Of a DNA stretch of 64,000 bases, positions 26,206-36,990 are shown one piece after another (position 1 is the stretch's first letter; each line of letters begins with the position of its first letter). The position numbers and the translations under genes are program-made. Source of the stretch: Moraxellaceae bacterium REDSEA-S32_B1 (GTDB taxonomy: Bacteria > Pseudomonadota > Gammaproteobacteria > Pseudomonadales > Moraxellaceae); contig LUOR01000005.1 of NCBI GenBank assembly GCA_001626925.1, forward strand, positions 1 through 64,000, written 5' to 3'. The notes under the pieces were generated by a model, which was not told the DNA's origin, ran no database searches, and saw only the letters and a list, made by a program, of their open reading frames with translations.

Positions 26206-26475
26206 TAGGGTCTGTTGACGTTTCAGACATGCATTGTGTTATCAGCTAAAACTACAGAAACGAGGCATGAAACGAAGGGAATGGTCACTCCCTTGCCAAG
26301 TTTCATAACGAAGTTTATGGCAGTTTTAGCGATAACCCTTCGGGACTAGGATGTTTTTTGCCGCTACGTCGTTAGGAAAGAGTCATTTAGAATGACTAAA
26401 TTTCCTCATTCCTGCCTAGTATCGTCTAAAAAACATCCATAGTCGCAAGCATCTGTGAAATGTCAACAGACCCTA
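26206..26475. mobile_element. MITE-like element with 27-bp terminal inverted repeats and TA flanks
   Basis: The ends TAGGGTCTGTTGAC... (26206-26232) and ...GTCAACAGACCCTA (26449-26475) match at 24 of 27 positions as inverted repeats. The element begins and ends with TA, consistent with a TA target duplication. The ~215 bp interior has no ORF but is strongly self-complementary in two lobes, for example AGCTAAAACT/AGTTTTAGC and GGATGTTTTTT/AAAAAACATCC. This fits a non-autonomous element mobilised by an IS5- or IS630-type transposase, a family assignment that is inference. Confidence 0.75.
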
Positions 26476-26502
26476 AATATAGAAAATAAATAGGTAGTTT
26501 TT

Positions 26503-27159
26503 ATGATTAAGGGATTTGTTGCAGGATTGATCGTTGCTAATGCCTTTGAATGGGTAGCACATAAATATATTTTGCATGGTACACACCGAGCAGGTAAGCC
26601 GAGATTTAGTCCTGTGCCACGCAGTATGAAGTCGCATTGGGAGCATCATCGTGAAGTGCGTAAGCAAGAATTTGAAGATGATGGCTATGTACAAGGTCTG
26701 AGCAACTGGCGTACCAAAAATGAAGTGGTGTCACTAGGAATCGTTGCGGTAACGACAAGTGCTATGTTTTATCCATTCTCAAAAGGCATGGCAGCTGCGG
26801 CATGGTATAGCGCATTCAACTATTATTATATCCATCGCCGTGCGCACCTTGAACCTGATTGGGCGAAAGCAAAAATTCCGTGGCACTATGACCATCACAT
26901 GAATGCCAATCAAGATGCCAATTGGTGTGTGACCAAGCCGTGGTTTGACTATGTGATGGGCACACGTGTGGTGTCGTCAGCAGATTTGCAAGAGCGCAAT
27001 CCACTGGGCGTCAATTTGCCAAAATTTATTGAAACGCCATTGAAACAACTGGTGAAACAATATTTCCCTGCCAAATATGTGCAAAAATCGGTGTCAAAGA
27101 AAAGCTCAGAAAATCAATCGAAAGATGCTGAAGCGCAAGACGTACTTTCAATTGCATAA
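26503..27159 (+). CDS. Fatty-acid hydroxylase-superfamily membrane protein
   Basis: A 218-residue protein with the histidine boxes of the diiron membrane oxygenase (FA_hydroxylase) superfamily: HKYILHGTH near residue 21, HWEHHRE near 46, HRRAHLE near 109 and HYDHHMN near 127. Such enzymes hydroxylate or desaturate lipid or carotenoid-type substrates at the inner membrane; the substrate here is unknown. Hydrophobic stretches lie at residues ~3-20 and 70-100, and the C-terminal 25 residues are charged and Ser/Lys-rich, probably disordered. The gene starts 28 bp after the MITE-like element, so its promoter may lie inside that element. Confidence 0.82.
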   Translation: MIKGFVAGLIVANAFEWVAHKYILHGTHRAGKPRFSPVPRSMKSHWEHHREVRKQEFEDDGYVQGLSNWRTKNEVVSLGIVAVTTSAMFYPFSKGMAAAAWYSAFNYYYIHRRAHLEPDWAKAKIPWHYDHHMNANQDANWCVTKPWFDYVMGTRVVSSADLQERNPLGVNLPKFIETPLKQLVKQYFPAKYVQKSVSKKSSENQSKDAEAQDVLSIA

Positions 27160-27215
27160 ATCTGTGTCTAAAACTTAAAACAAAACACTCAGCTTTATCA
27201 AAGCAGTTTTCATCA

Positions 27216-27249
27216 AAGCAATCCATAGTTTAGGATTGCTTATTTTTTT
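27216..27249 (+). terminator. Rho-independent terminator after the hydroxylase gene
   Basis: AAGCAATCC and GGATTGCTT pair perfectly (9 bp, 8-nt loop) and are followed by TATTTTTTT. It isolates the hydroxylase gene from the modABC operon. Confidence 0.85.
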
Positions 27250-27315
27250 CGACCGCTATATTCTTAAAAACATAATGAAACTTAACACATCAATTTCCCT
27301 TTTGAGAAAACTCCC

Positions 27316-28116
27316 ATGACTCATTCCAACAGCTATCGTGCGATTAAAAAATTATTTAAAACGATGAGCATCATTGCTTTGACTGGATTTTCCATGATGA
27401 GTTATGCCGAAGGATCAACCACCGTCTTTGCGGCCGCAAGTCTGACCAATGCCATGCAAGACATCGAAAAGCTCTATGAGCAAACTTATAAAACCGATGT
27501 GAAAACCTCATTTGCAGGCTCATCGACTTTGGCAAAGCAGATCAAAGCAGGCGCACCAGTGGATATTTACATGTCTGCGGATTTGCAATGGATGGATTAT
27601 TTGCAAAAACAAGGACAGGTGAATCCAAAAAATCGAGTGAATTTACTCGGTAATTCGCTCGTTTGGATTGCGCCGAAACAGCAAAAAACAAAACTCGATG
27701 TGAAACAAGGCGCAGTACCAGACCTTGTAAAAAATAGCCGAATCTGTACAGGCGATACCAGTAGCGTGCCTGTGGGTAAATATGCCAAAGCGGCACTCAC
27801 TTCACTGGATTGGTGGACGGCGGTACAACCAAAACTTGTAGAAACTGAAGACGTGCGTGGTGCACTGACTTTTGTGGAACGTGGTGAATGTCAGCTCGGG
27901 ATTGTCTATGCTACCGATGCTGCGATTAGCGATAAAGTCAAAGTCGTTGGCACATTCCCTGTAGGAAGCTATCCTGCGGTGGTGTATCCTGTGGCGAAAC
28001 TTGATCAATCCACAGAAACACAACGTATGTATCAGTTTATCCAAAGTAAAAAAGCAGAACCGATCTTTAAAAAATATGGCTTCATTCCGCTTCATCCAAC
28101 TGCAAAACGTAAATAA
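27316..28116 (+). CDS. modA: Molybdate ABC transporter, periplasmic binding protein
   Basis: Binds molybdate or tungstate in the periplasm and delivers it to ModBC. A Sec signal peptide covers residues ~1-32 (LTGFSMMSYAEG), then comes the family motif VFAAASLTNAMQDIEKLYEQ, with SFAGSSTLAKQI and the domain-crossing ICTGDTSSVPVGKYAK. At 266 residues it has the usual length. Its stop codon touches the start of modB. Confidence 0.95.
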   Translation: MTHSNSYRAIKKLFKTMSIIALTGFSMMSYAEGSTTVFAAASLTNAMQDIEKLYEQTYKTDVKTSFAGSSTLAKQIKAGAPVDIYMSADLQWMDYLQKQGQVNPKNRVNLLGNSLVWIAPKQQKTKLDVKQGAVPDLVKNSRICTGDTSSVPVGKYAKAALTSLDWWTAVQPKLVETEDVRGALTFVERGECQLGIVYATDAAISDKVKVVGTFPVGSYPAVVYPVAKLDQSTETQRMYQFIQSKKAEPIFKKYGFIPLHPTAKRK

Positions 28117-28808
28117 TGCTTGTGTTAAGTCCTGAAGAAATCAATCTACTGCAACTGTCCTGTAAGGTCGCATTAGGCTGTCTTTTGCTGAATATTATTC
28201 CTGCATTATTCTTTGGTTGGCTATTGGCACGTAAAGAATTTTGGGGTAAATCCTTACTCGAAACCTTAATATTTCTTCCATTGGTGCTTCCGCCCGTTGT
28301 GCCAGGTTATTTGTTGCTACAGCTATTTGGCAATAACGGTGTGATCGGTAAATATTTTCACTATTTTGGGTTTGAGCTCGCTTTTAATTGGAAAGGAGCA
28401 GTGCTCGCTTCGGCGGTGATGGGCTTTCCGCTGTTGGTACAGTCAATTCGCCTCGCCATTGAATTGGTCGATCGTCGTTTAGAAATCGCTGCAATGACTT
28501 TGGGTGCATCACGACTTGCTGTCTTTCGGCAGATCACCTTGCCATTGGCGAGTAGTGGCATTCTGGTCGGGTTAATATTGTGTTTTTGTCGCAGCTTAGG
28601 CGAGTTCGGTGCAACTATTAGCTTTGTCGGCAATATCGCCGAAGAAACGCGTACCTTACCGCTTGCCATGTATAGCTTGATGCAACAGCCGAATAGCGAA
28701 GATGCATTAAATCGTTTAATTATCATTTCCTTAGCGATCGCATTTTTGGCTTTGTGGTTTGCACAATGGTTCCAACGCCGGCAAAAACGCCTTCGAGGTG
28801 TGTTATGA
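28116..28808 (+). CDS. modB: Molybdate ABC transporter, permease
   Basis: The inner-membrane channel subunit, 230 residues with five to six helices. The coupling-helix (EAA) motif is AAMTLGASRLAVFRQITLP near residue 128, followed by the conserved CRSLGEFGATISFVGN. It is in a contiguous operon; its stop codon overlaps the modC start as ATGA. Confidence 0.95.
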   Translation: MLVLSPEEINLLQLSCKVALGCLLLNIIPALFFGWLLARKEFWGKSLLETLIFLPLVLPPVVPGYLLLQLFGNNGVIGKYFHYFGFELAFNWKGAVLASAVMGFPLLVQSIRLAIELVDRRLEIAAMTLGASRLAVFRQITLPLASSGILVGLILCFCRSLGEFGATISFVGNIAEETRTLPLAMYSLMQQPNSEDALNRLIIISLAIAFLALWFAQWFQRRQKRLRGVL

Positions 28809-29455
28809 CTGACACGATGAATCAGGAAAAGTCGTCCGTGATAGACATTGATATTGCATTATCTTTGGGACAATTTCAGCTTGAAGCAAAATACCAGACC
28901 GATCAACAAGTGTTGGGCTTGTTTGGCGCATCAGGTACAGGGAAAACCTCAATTTTGCATAGTGTTGCGGGTATCGTAATCCCACAAAAAGGTAAAATTT
29001 ATATTCAAAAGCAGTGTTTTTTTGATGCGAGTAAAAAGATTAATCAGTTGGTGCAACAACGCCGTGTCGGTTTGGTTTTTCAAGATGCACAGCTCTTTCC
29101 GCATTTTTCAGTAAAGAAGAATTTATTGTTTGGTTTTCAGTGTATTTCCGCTTCACAAAGACATTTTCAATTGGATCAAGTGGTCGATTTACTTAAATTA
29201 GAGCATCTGCTAGAGCGTATGCCGATAAAGCTCTCAGGCGGTGAAAAGCAACGAGTTGCACTGGGTCGTGCGTTATTGTATTCGCCGAATATTTTGCTAC
29301 TCGATGAGCCATTGTCTGCATTAGATACAGCGCATAAGCAGGAGATTATTCCTTTTTTTCAGCAGATACGAGATCAGACCAATATTCCGATGCTCTATGT
29401 CAGTCATGATATTGATGAAATCAAGCAACTGACTGATGAGGTGTGGAGTTTATAA
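28805..29455 (+). CDS. modC: Molybdate ABC transporter, ATPase (short form without TOBE domain)
   Basis: The ATPase that drives molybdate import. Walker A is GASGTGKTSIL, the signature LSGGEKQRVALGRAL, Walker B ILLLDEPLSALD and the H-loop SHDIDEI. The protein ends about ten residues after the H-loop at ~216 residues; classical ModC is ~350 residues with a C-terminal molybdate-binding TOBE/MOP domain. The frame is clean, so this is a short form rather than an obvious truncation. The ORF track starts 17 codons early; the ATG overlapping the modB stop is the better start. Confidence 0.93.
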   Translation: MTDTMNQEKSSVIDIDIALSLGQFQLEAKYQTDQQVLGLFGASGTGKTSILHSVAGIVIPQKGKIYIQKQCFFDASKKINQLVQQRRVGLVFQDAQLFPHFSVKKNLLFGFQCISASQRHFQLDQVVDLLKLEHLLERMPIKLSGGEKQRVALGRALLYSPNILLLDEPLSALDTAHKQEIIPFFQQIRDQTNIPMLYVSHDIDEIKQLTDEVWSL

Positions 29456-29522
29456 ATTCAAGGTAAAAATAATGAAAAACGCATATAACAGTGCAATTTT
29501 AATTGAAATTTGTTTATAATAG

Positions 29523-31016
<1,494 letters not shown>

Positions 31017-31042
31017 TTTGAATATTCTTTACGATAAAACTA

Positions 31043-31073
31043 AACAGCCATCTCTCCGATGGCTGTTTTTTTA
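31043..31073 (+). terminator. Rho-independent terminator after guaB
   Basis: AACAGCCATC-TCTCC-GATGGCTGTT forms a perfect 10-bp stem with a 5-nt loop followed by seven T residues, 26 bp after the guaB stop codon. Confidence 0.95.
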
Positions 31074-31119
31074 ATGTAAAATAAATATTTATATAAATAA
31101 TGATACATATGAGGCTTAA

Positions 31120-32463
31120 ATGAGCTATTTTGGTACAGATGGTATTCGTGGTCAATTTGGGATATCACCAATTACACCTGAGTTTGCATTAAGATTAGGC
31201 TTTGCCACTGGAGCAGTTTTAAAAAGAGCTTTTCCGAAGAAAAAGCCGATTGTAGTCATGGGGAAAGATACACGACTTTCGGGTTATATTTTAGAGTCAG
31301 CACTGCAAGCAGGATTAAATTCGGCGGGCGTATACGTGCATTTGCTTGGTCCATTACCAACACCTGCGATTGCCCACCTTACTCGTGCGTTACATGCCAA
31401 TGCAGGAATTGTGATTTCAGCATCGCACAATCCGTATTTTGATAATGGTATTAAATTTTTTTCAAGCGATGGCAAAAAGCTCGCAGACGACCTACAAGAA
31501 CAAATCAATCAAGAGCTTGAAAAAGACATCATCATTCAAGAGCTGAATCAACTCGGGAAAAGCTTTCGTGTCGATGATGCACAAGGGCGTTATATCGAGT
31601 TCTGTAAATCAACCTTCCCATATCATCTGAATTTGCAAGACTTTACCATTGTCATGGATTGCGCCAATGGTGCGGCTTATAGTGTGGGGCCTGCTGTGTT
31701 TCGTGAGCTTGGTGCAAAAGTCATTAGCATTTTCGATCAACCGAATGGCACCAATATTAATGAGCAGTGTGGTTCGACCCACCCTGATAATTTACAACAG
31801 GCTGTGATTAAGCATCGTGCTGATTTGGGCATTGCTTTCGATGGTGATGCAGATCGAGTGATGTTAGTCGATCGCAATGGTCAGCTTATAGATGGTGATC
31901 ATATTTTATATATTCTTGCCACGAAAGGTAAAAAAACACCACGAGGTATCGTCGGCACAGTGATGAGTAACATGGCACTTGAGCTTGCCTTAAACAAAGC
32001 GGAGATACCATTTATTCGTGCCAAAGTTGGTGATCGTTATGTGCTTCAATCTTTGGAAGAAAATGACTGGTTTATTGGTGGAGAGCCATCAGGACATATT
32101 TTGACTTTAGATCGAAGCACCACTGGCGATGCGATTATTGCTGCATTACAAGTGATGCGTGTTTTGGTTGAGCAAGAAACGAGCTTAGATGAATTGGTTA
32201 AAGATTTTAAACTCTTTCCTCAAGTCTTAGAAAATGTGCGTCTTGCACAAATGATCGACCTATTTGCTGATCCAGTACTAGAGGCTGAGTTTGAAAAAGC
32301 AGAGCAACAGCTCAAAGGGCGAGGGCGTCTGCTGATTCGTAAATCAGGTACAGAACCTGTGATTCGAGTGATGGTCGAAGGTGATAATTTAGATGAAGTC
32401 AGTCAATTGGCGAAGCATCTTGCGGATCAAATACGTAAACAAGCCAATATTCATGAAGAATAA
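31120..32463 (+). CDS. glmM: Phosphoglucosamine mutase
   Basis: Interconverts glucosamine-6-phosphate and glucosamine-1-phosphate, linking GlmS to GlmU. At 447 residues it is standard. The phosphoserine loop is [15 protein letters not shown] near residue 100, the metal loop is FDGDADRVM near residue 240, the sugar-binding loop is GGEPSGH and the phosphate-binding loop [12 protein letters not shown] is near the C-terminus. The gene starts 46 bp after the guaB terminator. Confidence 0.97.
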   Translation: MSYFGTDGIRGQFGISPITPEFALRLGFATGAVLKRAFPKKKPIVVMGKDTRLSGYILESALQAGLNSAGVYVHLLGPLPTPAIAHLTRALHANAGIVISASHNPYFDNGIKFFSSDGKKLADDLQEQINQELEKDIIIQELNQLGKSFRVDDAQGRYIEFCKSTFPYHLNLQDFTIVMDCANGAAYSVGPAVFRELGAKVISIFDQPNGTNINEQCGSTHPDNLQQAVIKHRADLGIAFDGDADRVMLVDRNGQLIDGDHILYILATKGKKTPRGIVGTVMSNMALELALNKAEIPFIRAKVGDRYVLQSLEENDWFIGGEPSGHILTLDRSTTGDAIIAALQVMRVLVEQETSLDELVKDFKLFPQVLENVRLAQMIDLFADPVLEAEFEKAEQQLKGRGRLLIRKSGTEPVIRVMVEGDNLDEVSQLAKHLADQIRKQANIHEE

Positions 32464-32533
32464 AACACGGTATTAATAGACTTCATTCGAAAAATTGGCG
32501 TTTTCATAGGTTGAAAAAAGGATAGACCAAGCA

Positions 32534-33208
32534 ATGACGACTGATCATCAAAGTGCAAGTCATATCAAAGACTTGAGCGAGTTGCGTTTAAATTACCAGC
32601 GTGGCGAGTTGCATGAAGAACACGTGGCTCAAACGCCACACGAACAATTTTTACTATGGTTCAATGCGGCGTTGACTGGCAATCTACATGAACCCTATGC
32701 CATGTACTTGGCCACAGCCAATGCGCAAGCTGTACCGCATGTGCGTACGGTGTTATTGCGTGGCGCAACCAATCGAGGCTATGATTTTTATAGTAATTAC
32801 GACAGTAAAAAAGGACTCGACTTAGCAGAAAACCCACAAGCACAGATTCTTTTTTATTGGGCAGAGCTTGAGCAACAGGTGCGGATTTCAGGTCAAATTG
32901 AGCGTATTTCCGAAATTGAATCGACTGATTATTATCACAAACGCCCTCGTGATAGCCAAATTGCAGCACATGTCAGTACACCACAAAGTGGTGTGATTGA
33001 AAGCCGAGAAGCACTGCAACACCGCTTTGATGCTGCGGTACAGCAGTTTGAAAATATGGAACAACTCGATAAACCGAATTTTTGGGGAGGTTACCGCCTC
33101 GTGCCTGATTATTATGAATTTTGGCAGGGCAGACCAAATCGTTTGCATGATCGAATTTGTTATCAAAAGCAGGATGAAGATTGGTTGATTCAACGCTTAA
33201 TGCCCTAA
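32534..33208 (+). CDS. pdxH: Pyridoxamine/pyridoxine 5'-phosphate oxidase
   Basis: An FMN enzyme that oxidises PNP or PMP to pyridoxal 5'-phosphate. At 224 residues it carries the expected RTVLLRGATNRGYDFYSNYDSKKG substrate/FMN segment, the WAELEQQVRISG motif and the C-terminal EFWQGRPNRLHDR signature. It is 70 bp downstream of glmM and 48 bp upstream of recJ on the same strand, with no terminator visible between them, so cotranscription is possible. Confidence 0.97.
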   Translation: MTTDHQSASHIKDLSELRLNYQRGELHEEHVAQTPHEQFLLWFNAALTGNLHEPYAMYLATANAQAVPHVRTVLLRGATNRGYDFYSNYDSKKGLDLAENPQAQILFYWAELEQQVRISGQIERISEIESTDYYHKRPRDSQIAAHVSTPQSGVIESREALQHRFDAAVQQFENMEQLDKPNFWGGYRLVPDYYEFWQGRPNRLHDRICYQKQDEDWLIQRLMP

Positions 33209-33256
33209 CGGTTATCGTTATTATCTCATATTCAAAAATTACAATTTTTAGAACCT

Positions 33257-34966
33257 ATGCAGTCAATCCAACTCGATCAACGCCCCTTACAACAACCTTT
33301 ACAGCAATATGAATATCTTGGCTCAGACACGTTGGCACGAATTTTATCAGCACGTGACACGACAGCTGATCAGCTTGATTTACAATTAAAACATCTATTA
33401 CAACCCGACTTAATGGGTCTAGACAAAGCAGTACAAATTTTAGATCAAGCGATTGATGAACAACAAAAAATACTCATCGTCGGTGATTATGATGCTGACG
33501 GTGCAACCAGTACCGCACTTGCTATTTTAGCCTTACAGGCGATGGGTGCGACGGTGAATTATATCGTGCCTGACCGTTTTAAATATGGTTACGGCTTAAC
33601 ACCTGCGATTGCTGAACTTGCTTATGAATGCTTCCAACCCGATGTGTTGATGACGGTGGATAATGGTATTTCTAGTCATGCAGGTGTAGAGCGTTGTCAT
33701 GCGCTCGGGATGCAAGTCATTATTACCGATCACCATCTCACGACGAAAGCGACGCCAAAAGCCGAAGCTGTGGTGAATCCCAATCAATTGGGTTGTACTT
33801 TTGCCAGTAAGTCTTTGGCAGGCGTTGGCGTGGCGTTTTATCTTTTGGCTCGATTTGCTACGCATCGACAAAAGCTCGGTAAATCGAGCGTGCGCATGAC
33901 GCAGTTTCTCGATTTAGTCGCATTGGGTACGGTTGCCGATGTGGCAAAGCTTGATTTTAATAATCGCATTTTGGTACAGGCAGGGCTAGAGCGCATCAGA
34001 CAAGGACAGTGTCGTGCAGGAATTTTGGCATTGATCGAAATTGCAGGTAAAAATGCAGCACAACTACAAGCCAGTGATTTTGGTTTTGTACTTGGTCCTC
34101 GGATCAATGCGGCAGGGCGTATGGACAGTATGCAGATCGGTATTGAATGTTTACTTGCGCCCGATCTGAACAGTGCTTATCCATACGCTTATCAGCTTGA
34201 TCGCTTGAATATTGAGCGTCGCCAAGTCGAGCAGGGGATGCGTGAACAAGCCTTTGATTATCTGCAACAAATCCATATCGAACAAGATCAGCTTCCTGAG
34301 GCGTTGGTACTCTTTGAGCCTGAATGGCATCAAGGCGTGATCGGTATTGTCGCTGGGCGTTTAAAAGAGCATTTCCACCGTCCAAGTATTGTATTTGCAC
34401 TTGATGAAGATGGAGAACATCTGAAAGGTTCTGCACGTTCAATCGCCGGGATTCATATCCGTGATGCCATCGAAGCGGTAGCAGAACAGCATCCGCGGTT
34501 GGTGAAATTCTTTGGTGGGCATGCTATGGCAGCAGGTTTAACCATCCAAAAAGAAAATTTTGATGCATTTCGACAGGCGCTTATAGAGGTAGTTGCCGAA
34601 GTTAATCCTGAAGTATTTCAAGCAAAAATTTATACAGATGGTACACTCAAAAAAGATGAGCTGAATGTTAATTTTTTACAACGCTTAGAGCAACTTGGGC
34701 CGTGGGGACAGGGCTTTGAATCGCCAATATTTGAAGGGATATTTAAGGTTGCCGATTATCAATGGCTTAAGGAAAAGCACTTAAAACTAAAATTACAAAT
34801 TGATGTAAATCATCGTGTTGATGCGATTGGTTTTAACTTTATTGAAAAAATTGACAATGCTGAAATCGCAAAAAAAGTCAGAATTGCTTATAGCTTGGAA
34901 AGAAATGAATTTCGTGGGCAAATAAGTTTGCAACTGCGATTGATACATTGTGAAAATGTCCTTTAG
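33257..34966 (+). CDS. recJ: Single-stranded-DNA-specific exonuclease RecJ
   Basis: A 5'-3' exonuclease on single-stranded DNA used in recombination and mismatch repair. At 569 residues it has the typical length. The DHH catalytic motifs are VGDYDADGATSTA near residue 75, MTVDNGIS, IITDHH and, in the DHHA1 region, GGHAMAAGL near residue 420. The C-terminal OB-fold region (LEQLGPWGQGFESPIFEG) is present. It converges with a porin-like gene across a palindromic terminator. Confidence 0.97.
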   Translation: MQSIQLDQRPLQQPLQQYEYLGSDTLARILSARDTTADQLDLQLKHLLQPDLMGLDKAVQILDQAIDEQQKILIVGDYDADGATSTALAILALQAMGATVNYIVPDRFKYGYGLTPAIAELAYECFQPDVLMTVDNGISSHAGVERCHALGMQVIITDHHLTTKATPKAEAVVNPNQLGCTFASKSLAGVGVAFYLLARFATHRQKLGKSSVRMTQFLDLVALGTVADVAKLDFNNRILVQAGLERIRQGQCRAGILALIEIAGKNAAQLQASDFGFVLGPRINAAGRMDSMQIGIECLLAPDLNSAYPYAYQLDRLNIERRQVEQGMREQAFDYLQQIHIEQDQLPEALVLFEPEWHQGVIGIVAGRLKEHFHRPSIVFALDEDGEHLKGSARSIAGIHIRDAIEAVAEQHPRLVKFFGGHAMAAGLTIQKENFDAFRQALIEVVAEVNPEVFQAKIYTDGTLKKDELNVNFLQRLEQLGPWGQGFESPIFEGIFKVADYQWLKEKHLKLKLQIDVNHRVDAIGFNFIEKIDNAEIAKKVRIAYSLERNEFRGQISLQLRLIHCENVL

Positions 34967-34992
34967 AAAAATTCACAGCGATGTAAGCCACA

Positions 34993-35020
34993 AAAAAATC
35001 GCCCAATTGGGCGATTTTTT
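34993..35020. terminator. Bidirectional palindromic terminator between recJ and the barrel-protein gene
   Basis: The 28-bp sequence with arms AAAAAATCGCCCAA / TTGGGCGATTTTTT is a perfect palindrome, with a GC-rich stem and a U-run on both strands. It lies between two convergent stop codons, so it can serve both. Confidence 0.92.
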
Positions 35021-35041
35021 AATTTCATCAGCGATGTGGAA

Positions 35042-35845
35042 TTAGAAGCGGAAAGTTCCGTTAATACCAACAGAATCAACGTCATCCGCTGTGGTGTATG
35101 CCACACCAACACCGATTTGTGGTGTAAAGAATTTTTTCGCATTGATGCCGAAGATAGTTTCTGATTCATCTACCGTAGAATCGGCAAAAGACGCACCAAC
35201 ACTTAATGTTGGATCAAGATACAGGTCACCACCAAGTTTATAAGCTGTTTCGTCACCAAAATAGACGACACCTTCAAAGTTGGTGTAAAAGCCACCGATC
35301 TGAGTCACGTACTTGCCACGAGTGCTGACAGTTGTATCTTCACCTACAGCATCTACATAACCTAAAGATGTAACGAAACCATTCTCTGCAACAAGTACAG
35401 GATCTAAACTTTCTTTAGATACGCCTAATGCAAGTAGTAAGCCGTTTACTGGTAAGTAACCTGCTTCAACGGTATAACCTGTATTGTCTTCGCCACCAAG
35501 ATCAACTTGATTTAAAGATCCACTGAAATAAAATTGTGAGTTTGGAATAAAGAATTCACCCGAAACTCCATAGACATCAATATCTTCGTCACCATCGCCA
35601 CTCGCATTAACATAGCCCAAGCCAATGTTACTTCCACGATTTAGAAATGCTGCTTCAGCAAGTGGTGAAGATTTGGTTTGAACTGCATTCAAATAATACT
35701 TACCTGAAGCAGACCAAGTATCAAGATCACCCAAATCTTCGATATCAGTATTTTCATAACCGACATTGACTTCATACTGATAAGCATTTGCACCCATGGC
35801 AAATAGTGAAGTGATTAGTGCTGTAGCAAGACTCAATTTTTTCAT
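35042..35845 (-). CDS. Putative small outer-membrane beta-barrel protein (porin-like)
   Basis: A 267-residue protein with a clear signal peptide (MKKLSLATALITSLFAMGANA|YQYEV) and a mature part made of alternating polar/hydrophobic beta strands rich in Gly, Tyr and Asp. It ends in Phe (GINGTFRF), the usual signature for Bam-dependent insertion. It resembles small 'putative porin' proteins annotated in Acinetobacter, but I cannot name a substrate. It is monocistronic, with its own upstream region and the shared terminator. Confidence 0.82.
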   Translation of the reverse strand: MKKLSLATALITSLFAMGANAYQYEVNVGYENTDIEDLGDLDTWSASGKYYLNAVQTKSSPLAEAAFLNRGSNIGLGYVNASGDGDEDIDVYGVSGEFFIPNSQFYFSGSLNQVDLGGEDNTGYTVEAGYLPVNGLLLALGVSKESLDPVLVAENGFVTSLGYVDAVGEDTTVSTRGKYVTQIGGFYTNFEGVVYFGDETAYKLGGDLYLDPTLSVGASFADSTVDESETIFGINAKKFFTPQIGVGVAYTTADDVDSVGINGTFRF

Positions 35846-35994
35846 GGTTATTCCCCATTAACGTTGTAAAAATTGTTAAAATATTATGTTACATATTACA
35901 GTTTAGTGAAATTTGTTGTTTCGTCAATAGCACTTTATCACTTTTTCTTGACCAGTTATCCTATGTGCAAATACAACATATTTGGAAATTGATG

Positions 35995-36342
35995 ATGAAA
36001 ATTTATGGCATTAAAAATTGCAATACCATGAAAAAAGCATTTATTGCACTTGATGAGCAAGGTATTGATTATACGTTTCACGACTATAAAAAGCAGGGTA
36101 TTGATCAAGCGACGTTACAGCAGTGGCTTAAGCAGAAAGATCAAGACGTGATCTTAAATAAAAAAGGCACCACGTGGAGAAAACTTTCACCACAACAACA
36201 AGACTATGCGCTTGAAAATAAAGAACAGTTCATCGAAACATTGATCACCAATCCAAGCATGATTAAACGACCTGTGTTGGATATCGGTTCAACGATTGTC
36301 GTGGGTTTTGATGAAGCAGAATATGCCAATTTGGCGAAATGA
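35995..36342 (+). CDS. ArsC/Spx-family thioredoxin-like protein (YffB type)
   Basis: A ~115-residue thioredoxin-fold protein. The N-terminus KIYGIKNCNTMKKAF has the single active-site Cys with CNTMKKA, characteristic of the YffB/ArsC-like subgroup, which lacks the CXXC pair. WRKLSPQQQDYALENKEQ and NPSMIKRPVLDIG follow the family pattern (RP in the glutathione/substrate site). The molecular function is unknown; true arsenate reduction is not implied. Two adjacent ATGs at 35992 and 35995 are both possible starts. Confidence 0.85.
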   Translation: MKIYGIKNCNTMKKAFIALDEQGIDYTFHDYKKQGIDQATLQQWLKQKDQDVILNKKGTTWRKLSPQQQDYALENKEQFIETLITNPSMIKRPVLDIGSTIVVGFDEAEYANLAK

Positions 36343-36349
36343 TAGACAT

Positions 36350-36379
36350 AAAAAAGCTTGCGAAGTCGCAAGCTTTTTT
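36350..36379. terminator. Bidirectional terminator between the ArsC-like and DUF2147 genes
   Basis: AAAAAAGCTTGCG-AAGT-CGCAAGCTTTTTT forms a 13-bp stem with a 4-nt loop and U-runs on both strands, placed between convergent genes. Confidence 0.93.
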
Positions 36380-36417
36380 GATTGAGTAAATTTTGCTTAG
36401 CAATGATTTTACAAATG

Positions 36418-36852
36418 TTATTTCACACGGTACCACGTTTGGTTGCGACCAAGTGCAGCGATGCCGATGTAGCCACGCACTTTAAGGGTTTTACCATTTG
36501 AAGCCATTTCAGCGTTCATTTTGTAAGTTTTACCTGACTTTGGATCAAGGATTGTTCCGCCGTCATACTTATTACCTTTGTCTAGTTTCAGGTTTTGAAC
36601 AATATCTAAACCTTCCATCGGTTTGTTTTTTTGACTTCCAGAGCATTCGGTGCAAACTGTTTTAGCTTTTGGATCAAGTAGTTTCTTGATTGTAGCAGTA
36701 TAAGTACCATTTGAACTTTTAGAGAATTCGACCAAAGCTTTCGCTTTGCCTGTTTCATCATCAACGGTTCTCCACTGCGTATTGTTTAAGTCTGCAGCAA
36801 ACGCTGAAGTTGCCAGTACACTGCTAAGCGCAACAAATGCGAATTTTTTCAT
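36418..36852 (-). CDS. DUF2147-family secreted protein
   Basis: A 144-residue protein with a cleavable signal peptide (MKKFAFVALSSVLATSAFAA|DLNN). The mature domain has the DUF2147 pattern: W-R-T-V-D-D-E-T-G at the start, EFSKSSNGTYTATIKKLL, a CTECSG pair of cysteines, GGTILDPKSGKTYKM and the ending RGYIGIAALGRNQTWYRV. The family is periplasmic with a beta-barrel-like fold and no established function. AGGA precedes the ATG. Confidence 0.88.
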   Translation of the reverse strand: MKKFAFVALSSVLATSAFAADLNNTQWRTVDDETGKAKALVEFSKSSNGTYTATIKKLLDPKAKTVCTECSGSQKNKPMEGLDIVQNLKLDKGNKYDGGTILDPKSGKTYKMNAEMASNGKTLKVRGYIGIAALGRNQTWYRVK

Positions 36853-36990
36853 TTTTGGTTTCCTTGCGAAGGTTTTCCTGAGTTCATCAACGATAAGTCA
36901 TAAACGAATTTCTATTATGATTTTTTCGTTTATACTTGTAATTTTATAAGCTTATTTTGTGAATAGCTAGTCAAATTATGGAAAAATTAT

